40,069 nucleotides of DNA from Chloroflexota bacterium (GTDB lineage: Bacteria; Chloroflexota; Anaerolineae; Anaerolineales; Villigracilaceae): the NCBI GenBank assembly GCA_016191955.1, contig JACPVC010000152.1, forward strand, positions 1 through 40,069, written 5' to 3'. Numbering within the stretch: position 1 is the stretch's first letter; every line of letters starts with the position of its first letter. Below the pieces are notes generated by a model. It ran no database searches. It was not told the DNA's origin and worked only from the letters and a program-made list of their open reading frames with translations. Both the position numbers and the translations under genes were made by a program. Below are positions 29,083 through 37,968 of this stretch, piece by piece.

Positions 29083-29982
29083 CTACTTTTCTTCCTTCCG
29101 GCGAATCCTGCCGGAAAATAACCTGCCGATAAACCCGGCTCTCTGTTCCGCGCCGCTTGGGCGGAAGAACGCCGTCAAAATATTCTCAAGCCGTTCGGGG
29201 TCGAGGCGGCGCAGCATCCTACCGGAATGCGCGATGGAGATGGCGCCGGTTTCCTCAGAGACCACAATGGCAATCGCATCGCTTACTTCCGAGATACCGA
29301 GCGAGGCGCGGTGACGTAAGCCCATCTGGCGTTCGGGGGTGCGGTTCAAAATTCCGCTTGCCGATAAGGGTAACACACAAGATGCGGCGGCAACTTGCGA
29401 ATCCACGATAATGACGCCGCCATCGTGCAGGGGAGTGTTGGGATAAAAAACTTGCAGCAATAATTCCGGTGTGACTTTTGCATTCAATTGCACACCGGTC
29501 TGAGTGTAATCATCGAGATGATCCAGCCGCTGCATGACGATCAATGCGCCATGCTTGCGCGCCGAGAGTCTTGCCGCGGCTCCCACCACTGCGCGGATGG
29601 TCTCTTCGAGGGCGGAATCGGCTGGTTTCGACGTGACAGGCAAAAAGGTCCCGGCACGACCGATGCGTTCCAACGTGCGGCGAATCTCTGGCGCGAAGAT
29701 CACCGGCAGGGCAAGTAACATCGCTGGAAGGGCGTTCCTTGCGAACCAGGAGAAGGCAGGCAGTTCAACCAGGCTTGTTATCAACGTGATCGCCACGATC
29801 AGCATAATCATGCCGCGCAACAATGCCATGGCTTGCGTATCCCGCAGGGAATATAGCAGCACAAAGAAAATCAGCGTGACGAGCATGATGTCCAGCACGC
29901 TCAGCCAGCTGACACGTTGAAAGATAAAGAAGAGGTTGTTCAGAAATTCAGTCACGTGTAATTGGGACGGATTCTCCGTCAC
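29083..29982 (-). CDS. cdaA: diadenylate cyclase CdaA
   Basis: Three TM N-terminus; NTPLHDGGVIIVDSQVAAASCVLPLS; GLRHRASLGISEVSDAIAIVVSEETGAISIA. Confidence 0.95.
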   Translation of the reverse strand: MTENPSQLHVTEFLNNLFFIFQRVSWLSVLDIMLVTLIFFVLLYSLRDTQAMALLRGMIMLIVAITLITSLVELPAFSWFARNALPAMLLALPVIFAPEIRRTLERIGRAGTFLPVTSKPADSALEETIRAVVGAAARLSARKHGALIVMQRLDHLDDYTQTGVQLNAKVTPELLLQVFYPNTPLHDGGVIIVDSQVAAASCVLPLSASGILNRTPERQMGLRHRASLGISEVSDAIAIVVSEETGAISIAHSGRMLRRLDPERLENILTAFFRPSGAEQRAGFIGRLFSGRIRRKEEK

Positions 29983-30030
29983 GGCTGTCAGTTATGGATG
30001 TGCCCCAAATCCACCTTGATTGGGTCCAGC

Positions 30031-31239
30031 CTAGATCGGACGGAGAACGCGGTCCTGCCTTAATTGTTTAAAGTAAAGCATGCTGCCAGCCGGTGACGCT
30101 TCTTCGGCGGCTTCCTGCCATGCCTGCACACCGAGGGTTTCAGGCGTGCGTTTTTCGTATCCAAGTTTTTGCCAGATGGCATCCTGAGCGGCGAGGTTAT
30201 CCATGGCGAAGATCAATGAGGCTTCGCTTTGCAATTCGCCCGATGCGCTTTCCACGCCCTTGACGAGAGTCTCGAGCGCCTTGGAGACATCGATGTTGTC
30301 TTCGAGGAAAATATCGGTCGTGCGCGTGACAAGGTTCTCCACCTGCCAGCCCGCCACACCGACTACCTGACCGTCCATTTGCAGGAGCATGTAGGCTTTA
30401 TCGCCAAAGCTTTCCATGACTTCGCCCACGTTCATCTTGCGCTTGCCTTTGCTCAAGCGAGTCACCAGCTCTGCGATGGAGGATGCATGTTTTGGTTTGC
30501 CGCGCTGGGCTGAAAGTTCGCCGGTGGGCTTTTTGATGGTGAGCGTATCCGGCAGAGCATCCTTTGCGCCGGGGATGATTTCCTTCCACGCTTCGTTGAC
30601 CTGCTTCCATAGTTCATCATACGAACCCGTGTTCGTGATGACCATGTTTGCCATATTCACTTTTGCGCTCTGTGCCGACTGTGCGCGGATGCGTTCCTGT
30701 GCCTGGTCACGAGTGAAGCCGCGCTTGCGCATCAGCCGTTCCACCTGGATGACTTCCGGCGCGTTCGCAACCCAGATCGAATCGCATGTCTTGCGCAAAT
30801 CGCCTTCGAGGAGTTTGATCGCTTCGATGACGATCACAGGCTGGGTGGCGCGTTTGATGAGCATCTCTGTTGCCTGCCGCACCAACGGGTGGACGATCTC
30901 TTCCAACTGGCTCATGGCTTCCGCATCGCTGAAGACCAGGTTACCGAGTTTTTGGCGGTCGATCTCGCCTTCGCGGTTGAGCAGCCACTTCCCGAATTTA
31001 TCGATCACCTGCTGGTAGCCGGGCGCACCCTTGGCGTACGCGCGATGGGTTAACGCGTCGGCGTCGATGGTGTACGCGCCCAAGTGTTCCAACATGCGGC
31101 GCACCACGCTCTTGCCGGTGGCGATGTTTCCAGTCAGACCGATGACAAATTTTCCGGGTATGTTGCTCAAGGGGATTCCTCTGGGAAATGCTGAAATGTA
31201 CGACTTGTCAATTTTAATGTCTTTTCCAGAAATGTCCAC
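30031..31239 (-). CDS. coaE: dephospho-CoA kinase with C-terminal GNAT-like extension
   Basis: FVIGLTGNIATGKSVVRRMLEHLGAYTIDADALTH; C-terminal ~200 aa LLQMDGQVVGVAGWQVENLVTRTTDIFLE..AQDAIWQKLGYEKRTPE resembles an acetyltransferase fold. Confidence 0.88.
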   Translation of the reverse strand: MDISGKDIKIDKSYISAFPRGIPLSNIPGKFVIGLTGNIATGKSVVRRMLEHLGAYTIDADALTHRAYAKGAPGYQQVIDKFGKWLLNREGEIDRQKLGNLVFSDAEAMSQLEEIVHPLVRQATEMLIKRATQPVIVIEAIKLLEGDLRKTCDSIWVANAPEVIQVERLMRKRGFTRDQAQERIRAQSAQSAKVNMANMVITNTGSYDELWKQVNEAWKEIIPGAKDALPDTLTIKKPTGELSAQRGKPKHASSIAELVTRLSKGKRKMNVGEVMESFGDKAYMLLQMDGQVVGVAGWQVENLVTRTTDIFLEDNIDVSKALETLVKGVESASGELQSEASLIFAMDNLAAQDAIWQKLGYEKRTPETLGVQAWQEAAEEASPAGSMLYFKQLRQDRVLRPI

Positions 31240-31354
31240 CTTTGCGCGTTGAATCTCCGTGACTTTTGCAAAGTTGTAAAAGAAAATCGAAAATAAAGTA
31301 TAAATTGCTTCCCTTATGGTTGACTCTCCCTCCTTCCGCGGGTATCATGAAAAT

Positions 31355-31814
31355 GCTTCAGGTTGGTCGGGCAGTCGCGGTCCTGCGTTGACGGGATCGA
31401 GGAAAGTCCGCACTCCTATAGAGCACGGCGTCGGATAGCACCCGGGGCGGGGAAGTCCGTCATTCGTTGACGGGAAGATCGCCGAAAGGCGTGAACCTGC
31501 CGGAAAAGGGCCACAGAAACAAACAGCCCCGCGTTTCGCGGGGTGATGGTGAAAAGGTGGTGTAAGAGACCACCGGCGCGCACAGTAATGTGTGTGGCCA
31601 GGTAACCCCCGCCGGGAGCAAGGCCAAGCAGGGACGATTTCGTCTGTGGACGATGGGAGGCTGCTCGCCTCCATACGCGCCCATCCCTCTTGTGGGATGA
31701 GTCAGTCCCGGGTAGGCTGCATCGAGCGGCGCGGTGACGCACCGCCCAGAGAGATGACTGCCCAATGGCGCATTGCGTCATGGACAGAATGCGGCTTATA
31801 GACCAGCCTGAAGC
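31355..31814 (+). ncRNA. rnpB: RNase P RNA (bacterial class A)
   Basis: GAGGAAAGTCCGCACTC, ACAGAAA, GGTGAAAAGGTGGTGTAAGAGACCACC, AGGTAACCCCCGCCGGGAGCAAG, GGCTTATAGACCAG; P1 GCTTCAGGTTGGTC/GACCAGCCTGAAGC. Confidence 0.97.
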
Positions 31815-31863
31815 TTTTTTTGTTTGAAGCAGTTTGGACATTCACCCCCATTAAGGGGGCTTT

Positions 31864-31887
31864 GCGACTTATAGACCAACCTGAAGC
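31864..31887 (+). repeat. duplicate of the rnpB 3' P1-strand region
   Basis: GCGACTTATAGACCAACCTGAAGC vs 31791-31814 GCGGCTTATAGACCAGCCTGAAGC (22/24 identical). Confidence 0.85.
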
Positions 31888-31899
31888 ACTTTTATCGGT

Positions 31900-32211
31900 A
31901 TGAAAAATTCGCGCCTTTCATCCATCGTTCAACAACTTCTTGCGCAAGAATCGCCGCGCGAATCCATTCAACTTGCCGTGGGCGAGTTGCTCCATAATGA
32001 AGCGCAGTTGCAAACCGAATGGGCTGAACTTACAAAACGAACACCCCTAGCCAAAACAAAATTGAACGTTCGCATCATCCCTGCCGAACAGCAGTGTATG
32101 TGGTGCTTCCTCATCTATCGCCCCCAGCAAAAAGAAACCGCCTGCCCGCAATGCCGAAGCGTGGGAGCAAAAATCCTATCGGGCGAGGAGTTCTATCTTG
32201 AAGAGGATTAA
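31900..32211 (+). CDS. HypA-like zinc-ribbon protein
   Basis: CMWCFLIYRPQQKETACPQCRSVGAKILSGEEFYLEE resembles the HypA zinc domain. Confidence 0.6.
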   Translation: MKNSRLSSIVQQLLAQESPRESIQLAVGELLHNEAQLQTEWAELTKRTPLAKTKLNVRIIPAEQQCMWCFLIYRPQQKETACPQCRSVGAKILSGEEFYLEED

Positions 32212-33202
32212 GCGGACTCGCCCTGCCTGGTTGTTGATAATTGCATTGGCATGGACGCTTGCCTGCAATGTCCCTTCCGCCTCGACCCCGACCCCAGACC
32301 TGCTTGCCACTCTAGCAGCCATCACTCCGCTCTCATCGGACTCTACTCCCCAACCCAATAGCCCAATATCATCCACCAGCGAACCGACCGGCAAGATCGT
32401 TTATGTCTGCCAGATATTCAAAGTACAGGCGAGCAATCAAATTTGCATCATCAACGCCGACGGCTCCGGTTTTCGACGCTTAACTACCGATGACAACCGC
32501 CAGCATTATTACCCGTCTCTTTCTCCAGATGGGAACAGTGTGGTGCATGCCTCCTTTCGTGAGCCCAACATTTACGAGATCTACGAAATGGACATCGCCA
32601 GCGGAAACGTCAGCCAACTGACCGACCGCCTCGGCAACATCAACGGACCAGAAATCTCCCCGGATGGTTCGACCATCGCCTTCAAACTTTCCACGGCAAA
32701 CTCAAATCAGATTTGGCTGATGAATCGCGATGGGACCAATCCCCATCCGATACCGAATGCCTCCGGCTGGGACCCAACTTGGTCACCGGATGGAGCATAC
32801 ATTTTGTTTGCATCTGACATGCAAGGTGGTGTACAGTTATATAGGATCAAGCCTGACGGGAGTGAACTGCTAAAGATCAGCGACCTGACCGCGATACGGG
32901 GAAGAAGCGATTGGTCACCGAACGGGCAGTTCATCGTCACCTATTCCGGCGAGTCGTGGAAGCGCGATGTCTATGTCATGAATGCAGACGGCTCGAATGC
33001 CCGCATGTTGACTCCGACTGGCGGCAACTCGCAAGGACCGTCCATCTCGCCCGATGGGCAGTGGGTGGCGTTCACATCATATTATGATAACTACGGCGAC
33101 GACCACGGCTGCGAGATTTACATTATGCGAATAGACGGCACGGATGTACGTCGGTTAACAGATAATGACTATTGTGATTACCAACCCCGCTGGGGTCCGT
33201 AA
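32198..33202 (+). CDS. TolB/PD40 beta-propeller lipoprotein
   Basis: Lipobox LACN; repeated NADGSGFRRLTTD, SPDGNSVVHASF, NRDGTNPHPI, SPDGQWVAFTS motifs. Confidence 0.9.
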   Translation: MKRIKRTRPAWLLIIALAWTLACNVPSASTPTPDLLATLAAITPLSSDSTPQPNSPISSTSEPTGKIVYVCQIFKVQASNQICIINADGSGFRRLTTDDNRQHYYPSLSPDGNSVVHASFREPNIYEIYEMDIASGNVSQLTDRLGNINGPEISPDGSTIAFKLSTANSNQIWLMNRDGTNPHPIPNASGWDPTWSPDGAYILFASDMQGGVQLYRIKPDGSELLKISDLTAIRGRSDWSPNGQFIVTYSGESWKRDVYVMNADGSNARMLTPTGGNSQGPSISPDGQWVAFTSYYDNYGDDHGCEIYIMRIDGTDVRRLTDNDYCDYQPRWGP

Positions 33203-33287
33203 CCAACCGAGTGCGTCGCACTTGATGAGTTGAATTGTCTTGTTTAGGCGGGTGCGACGCACCCTCTTTGTGAAAAAGGAGAAAACA

Positions 33288-34112
33288 ATGGACATTAAAG
33301 GTAAAGTCGTGATCGTGACTGGCGCTTCATCGGGGATCGGAGAAGCCACTGCCCGTGAGTTTGGGCGTGAAGGCGCAAAGGTGGTGCTCGCCGCTCGACG
33401 TGTGGATAAATTGCAAACGCTCGCGCAAGAGATCGATGCCATGAGCACCAGCGCCCAAGCCTATGTGGTACAAGCCGACCTCTCCAAACTTGAAGATATT
33501 CAAAAGCTTGTCTCACAAACTCTTGAGATTTTCGGGCGCATCGATGTGTTGGTGAATAACGCCGGCTTTGGTCGATTAGATTGGCTGGAGAATCTCGACC
33601 CTGTCAAAGATATTCAAGCGCAGATCGATGTCAACGTGATGGGAGTCATTCAAACCACGCGCCAGGTCTTGCCAGTGATGATCCGGCAAAGAAGCGGAAG
33701 CGTCATCAATATGTGTTCGATGGCGGGCTTGGTTGCAACACCGACCTACACGATCTATGCGGCTTCCAAACACGCCGTGCATGGATTCTCCGAAGCCTTA
33801 CGGCGCGAAGTCAAACCATGGGGGATCGATGTGTCGCTTGTGTATCCGGGTGGGGTGGTGACTGAGTTCACTCAGCATGCGGGTATTAAAAGAAAGACCA
33901 ATGCCTCCACGCCGAAATTCATGCTGTTGACGGCTGAACAAGTTGGTAAAGCTGTGGTAAAACTGGTGCGCCATCCGCGCCGGATGTGGGTTATTCCCTG
34001 GCTTTGGAGCGTCACTGTCTTTATGAATCGTTTCCTGCCCGGGTTGGTAGACCGAACCACCATCAATAATTTCACGATCCCCGAACGGGCGGATGAGTTG
34101 AATAGGAAGTAA
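33288..34112 (+). CDS. SDR family oxidoreductase
   Basis: VVIVTGASSGIGEATAREFGREGAKVVLAAR; NNAGFG; YAASKHAV. Confidence 0.95.
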   Translation: MDIKGKVVIVTGASSGIGEATAREFGREGAKVVLAARRVDKLQTLAQEIDAMSTSAQAYVVQADLSKLEDIQKLVSQTLEIFGRIDVLVNNAGFGRLDWLENLDPVKDIQAQIDVNVMGVIQTTRQVLPVMIRQRSGSVINMCSMAGLVATPTYTIYAASKHAVHGFSEALRREVKPWGIDVSLVYPGGVVTEFTQHAGIKRKTNASTPKFMLLTAEQVGKAVVKLVRHPRRMWVIPWLWSVTVFMNRFLPGLVDRTTINNFTIPERADELNRK

Positions 34113-34118
34113 ATTCCG

Positions 34119-34234
34119 TCATTGCGAGGAGGGCGACAGCCCGACGAAGCAATCTCCAAGCATATTCATGAGATTGCTTCGGGCGAAAAAGCACACCGCA
34201 CTGGCGTACGGCGCAAGTGTCGCCCTCGCAATGA
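34119..34234. repeat. MITE/REP-like palindromic element
   Basis: TCATTGCGAGG ... CCTCGCAATGA ends; internal AAGCAATCTC / GAGATTGCTT inverted repeat. Confidence 0.8.
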
Positions 34235-34269
34235 CAGAATAATATTTATGCCACGGAGGGCAGTGTTGT

Positions 34270-34611
34270 ATGGGATTTCTATCCAGTCTTTTTGGTCCGT
34301 CGGTGCCGAGCATTAGCGCGACGGAGTTGAGCGAAAAACTAAAGTTCGGAAAACATCCACTCGTGGTGGATGTGCGCCAGCCGGAGGAATTTCACACTGG
34401 TCACATCAGCGGCGCAAAGTTGATTCCGCTCAATGAATTGCATAGTAAGATGAAGGACTTGCCGAAAGGGCGTGAGATCGTCTGCGTTTGTGCGAGCGGC
34501 AATCGCAGCACGAGCGCATCGAAGATGCTGGCGAAAGAAGGCTTCAACGTGCTCAATGTGCAAGGCGGAATGCTCGCCTGGCGGCGCGCAAAACTGCCAG
34601 TGCAGAAATAA
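34270..34611 (+). CDS. rhodanese-like domain protein
   Basis: LVVDVRQPEEFHTGHISGAKLIPLNEL..VCVCASGNRSTSASKML. Confidence 0.93.
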   Translation: MGFLSSLFGPSVPSISATELSEKLKFGKHPLVVDVRQPEEFHTGHISGAKLIPLNELHSKMKDLPKGREIVCVCASGNRSTSASKMLAKEGFNVLNVQGGMLAWRRAKLPVQK

Positions 34612-34651
34612 CTAAACGAAGAGACAGCCAAGTGGCTGTCTCTTCGTTTAG
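34612..34651. terminator. bidirectional terminator
   Basis: CTAAACGAAGAGACAGCC-AAGT-GGCTGTCTCTTCGTTTAG perfect 18-bp stem between convergent genes. Confidence 0.9.
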
Positions 34652-36381
34652 CGTCCGTTTGTTGCTTTCAAATCTTTCAAATTCAACTGGTAGGTCACAC
34701 GCCCGTTGTATTCGTTTGGCTCGTAGGTGAACAACACATCCACGCGCGCGGGCATCGATTTATGCCAGTCGCCGAGCCTGAACCCGATGGCGTCGTGGAC
34801 GATGCCTTTTTCGTCTTCAAGCGATATCTTCAAGTGCTTGCCGTCTGACCCCACAATGCGAGAGTTCTTAACTTTGACATTGCGTGCCACAAACGATGCT
34901 TCGCGATTTCCATACCCGGTCGGTTCGAGATACTTCAAGCCTTTCTCGTACACTTCGGGGCGCATCTCGGAGAGGGACACTTCCGCATCTGCCGTAACGG
35001 TGGGCTTGAGTTCTGTTCCCGATAGTTTTTCCTCGGCGATGGCTTTTAAGCGTGCGACGAGCGCATCAACGTTCTCATTCTTAACCGTAAACCCCGCCGC
35101 TGCGGCATGACCGCCGTGGCGGACGAGCAAGTCTGCACATTGGTCGAGCGCATCGGTGATGTGGAATTCAGGAATGGAGCGACACGAACCGCGTGTTTCA
35201 TCTTCGCCTTTGGAGGCGACAATGGCAGGGCGGTAATATTTTTCAGTGAGGCGTGAGGCGGCGAGCCCCACCACGCCGGAGTTGAAGTCTTCATGGGCGG
35301 CAAAGAAGAGATATGCATTCGGGTCTTCGCTGATGACCATTTCTTCGGCGCGGGCTTGCATATCGCGCGTAATACGTTGACGTTCGCGGTTCTGCATATC
35401 CAATTGCTGGGCGAGTTCGCCAGCCTTGAAGACATCGTTCGTAGTCAACAACTCGAAAGCTGCCAGGGCTTCTTTTAATCGTCCTGCCGCGTTCAAGCGC
35501 GGACCGAGCATAAAGCCGATGTGCCCAGCATTGACCTTGGGCATGGCGACGTCAGATACTGCCGCCAGTGAGAACAATCCCTGGCGTGTGGTTTGATGCA
35601 TTTGGCGCAGTCCCTTTTTGACGAGGACCCGATTTTCGCCGACAAGCGGAGCAAGGTCAGCGACAGTTCCGAGGGCGACTAAATCAAGTAGCGAGTTAAG
35701 AGTTGCGAGTGACGAGTCATATTTCTCGTTACTCGTTTCTTGTCTCTCATTACTTGAAAGAGCTTCGGCGATCTTGTAAGCAATCCCTACGCCAGCCAAG
35801 TCTTTATCGGGGTAGAGGTCGCCGTGGCGTTTGGGGTTGATAACGGCGAGGGCGGAGGGGAGGTTTTCATCGTCGGGGTGGTGGTGGTCGCTGATAATGA
35901 GGTCCAAGCCCACGCTCCGCGCATGAAGCGCTTCGGCGGGCGAGCGGATGCCGCAATCTACGGTGATGACCAGTTTGACTCCATCCGCTTTCAATTCATC
36001 CAGCGCGTTGTTGTTGAGACCGTACCCTTCGTCGAAGCGGTTGGGGATGTAGCCGCGCACATCCGCGCCGAGTCTTTTCAATGTTTCAACGAGCAGGGCG
36101 GTGGCAGTGACTCCGTCCACATCGTAGTCGCCGTAAATGGCGATGGGTTCATGGTTCGAAATCGCGTAACGGATACGGTCGATTGCTGCGCGCATATCCG
36201 TCATTTGGAAGGGGTCGGTGTTGATGTTCGGTTCGCCGCGCAGGTAGGCGCGCGCGCTGGGGTCGTCGGCGAAACCGCGATTGAAGAGCACCTGCCGCAA
36301 CAGCGGAGGAAAGGCTGATAAGGCTGAATCAGCTTCGGGCGAGATGCGAGGCGAGATGTTCCAATGTTTGTCTTGTGCCAT
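34648..36381 (-). CDS. recJ: single-stranded-DNA-specific exonuclease RecJ
   Basis: IAIYGDYDVDGVTATALL, ISDHHHPD, LLDLVALGTVADLAPLVGENR, GHIGFMLGPRLNAAGR, VRHGGHAAAAGFTV. Confidence 0.96.
   Translation of the reverse strand: MAQDKHWNISPRISPEADSALSAFPPLLRQVLFNRGFADDPSARAYLRGEPNINTDPFQMTDMRAAIDRIRYAISNHEPIAIYGDYDVDGVTATALLVETLKRLGADVRGYIPNRFDEGYGLNNNALDELKADGVKLVITVDCGIRSPAEALHARSVGLDLIISDHHHPDDENLPSALAVINPKRHGDLYPDKDLAGVGIAYKIAEALSSNERQETSNEKYDSSLATLNSLLDLVALGTVADLAPLVGENRVLVKKGLRQMHQTTRQGLFSLAAVSDVAMPKVNAGHIGFMLGPRLNAAGRLKEALAAFELLTTNDVFKAGELAQQLDMQNRERQRITRDMQARAEEMVISEDPNAYLFFAAHEDFNSGVVGLAASRLTEKYYRPAIVASKGEDETRGSCRSIPEFHITDALDQCADLLVRHGGHAAAAGFTVKNENVDALVARLKAIAEEKLSGTELKPTVTADAEVSLSEMRPEVYEKGLKYLEPTGYGNREASFVARNVKVKNSRIVGSDGKHLKISLEDEKGIVHDAIGFRLGDWHKSMPARVDVLFTYEPNEYNGRVTYQLNLKDLKATNGR
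35684..35757 (-). repeat. palindromic repeat within the recJ reading frame
   Basis: TCAAGTAGCGAG ... CTCATTACTTGA terminal inverted repeats; translated SSNERQETSNEKYDSSLATLNSL; related to 13825-13882. Confidence 0.7.
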
Positions 36382-36454
36382 AGTAAAGTGTGCGGAGTAT
36401 AAACGAGTCCGGAGTCAACAGGAAGGGTGATGTATAATTTAAACAGGAGTTGTT

Positions 36455-36967
36455 ATGAGAACATTGCTGCCCGATGAGAAAGCATCCACTGTCTTCGTCT
36501 ATACCGAATCGATGTTGATTCGCGGCGACTTGATCCTGCGGGAAAATATGCGCGTGAGCATCTGGCTACGTACGCAAGGGGTGCCGAATTTCCTCCATCT
36601 TAATAATGTTCAAATGATCCAACTCGCAGGCTCGCCGCCCAAGAACTTCACAAAGAATGAAGCATTCATCCCAACGCCGGAGATCATCGGTTTTCATCTT
36701 GCGCCGCCTGCGCATGACCCGCTGGATTATGATGCCTCGGAATCGAATCGCAAGATGGAACCTGTGCATCTACTGGCAGGTTCCTTTGAGTTGACGGCGA
36801 AGCTGCGCGTTTCAACTTCGGCTGATTTCGCTGCCAGCTTGGATGTGATGAATGCCAGTTGGATGTCTTTGTACGAGGCGGAGATCACCAACCCGCATCT
36901 GCCGCAATTGAAGGTGACCGTGCCGATGCTGTTGGTGCGCCCGAACAAGGTGACGATCAGCCTATAA
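36455..36967 (+). CDS. conserved hypothetical protein
   Basis: 170-aa ORF, RBS-like AGGAG upstream, no recognised family. Confidence 0.7.
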   Translation: MRTLLPDEKASTVFVYTESMLIRGDLILRENMRVSIWLRTQGVPNFLHLNNVQMIQLAGSPPKNFTKNEAFIPTPEIIGFHLAPPAHDPLDYDASESNRKMEPVHLLAGSFELTAKLRVSTSADFAASLDVMNASWMSLYEAEITNPHLPQLKVTVPMLLVRPNKVTISL

Positions 36968-36998
36968 TGGATTTGGCGGCACGCGCCGCCTTTTTCTT

Positions 36999-37421
36999 TT
37001 GCCCATGGAAGAAATGTCTTTAACTACACCCGCTTTGTTGTTCCCAACGGTGTCGCTGTTGATGCTGGCGTATACCAATCGGTTTCTGACACTTGCCACC
37101 ATCATCCGCAACCTGAACGACCGTTACCATGAAAGCCGGGATGATAATCTTCTGGCTCAGATCGACAACCTGCGTTATCGCGTCTATCTGATTCGGAATA
37201 TGCAGATCGTTGGGGTGCTGAGCCTGTTGATGTGTGTGGTGAGCATGTTCGCGTTGTTCGCCGGATGGTTGGACGGCGGCGTGTGGAGTTTTGGGATTGC
37301 GCTGATCTTGATGATCGTCTCGCTGGGAATTTCTCTGCGCGAGTTACAGATCTCAGTGGGGGCGCTGGATCTGTTGTTGACGAACTTGGAAGAGCACGAG
37401 GATAAGAAATTCGGACTCTAA
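36999..37421 (+). CDS. DUF2721-like membrane protein
   Basis: PALLFPTVSLLMLAYTNRFLTLATIIRNLNDRY and TM helices. Confidence 0.75.
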   Translation: MPMEEMSLTTPALLFPTVSLLMLAYTNRFLTLATIIRNLNDRYHESRDDNLLAQIDNLRYRVYLIRNMQIVGVLSLLMCVVSMFALFAGWLDGGVWSFGIALILMIVSLGISLRELQISVGALDLLLTNLEEHEDKKFGL

Positions 37422-37448
37422 AATCTTAGAGCTACAAGGAGATGTCTA

Positions 37449-37844
37449 ATGCAGAAAACTTTATCTTTAGTATTGTTCGCCCTGATTATTGTGGGGTGCA
37501 GCCCTAGTTCTCCGATTCAAGTGAATACGCCCGTTCCAGAAGATACGGTCCCTAATTCTGAAGTTACCGTGCCAGGAGTGACGATTCGCATCAACGCGCC
37601 AGGACCGAATCCAGAGGAGGATACGCCGAACGAGTTGGGCAATGTGGCTGGCATTTTGATGGGTATTTGGCACGGATTTATCGCGCCGGTCACGTTGGCG
37701 ATCTCGTTCTTCAACCCGCAGGTGCAGATGTACGAAGTCCATAACGACGGTAATATGTACAATTTGGGTTTTATGTTGGGGTTGATCCTATTCTGTGTCG
37801 CCGTCTTCCTAATCAGCCGCCGCCGTCGCGCGAGGAGTAAATAA
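37449..37844 (+). CDS. putative lipoprotein with C-terminal TM
   Basis: FALIIVGCSPSS lipobox; C-terminal TM and RRRRARSK. Confidence 0.7.
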   Translation: MQKTLSLVLFALIIVGCSPSSPIQVNTPVPEDTVPNSEVTVPGVTIRINAPGPNPEEDTPNELGNVAGILMGIWHGFIAPVTLAISFFNPQVQMYEVHNDGNMYNLGFMLGLILFCVAVFLISRRRRARSK

Positions 37845-37968
37845 GCGAATCGTTACGCAGTCTCACGCAGTCCCTCACGGGATGCGACGGTGGAGTTTGT
37901 GGCGGTTTGAGATAAACTTGTATAATGTCGATTATCGAAAACAAAAACTAAAGTAATAGGAGGATGAA

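Noticed and set aside
31345-31841. ORFs 31345-31674, 31416-31841, 31460-31765 (minus) and 31592-31801 (plus)
   Set aside because: They overlap the RNase P RNA; spurious translations of a structured RNA gene.
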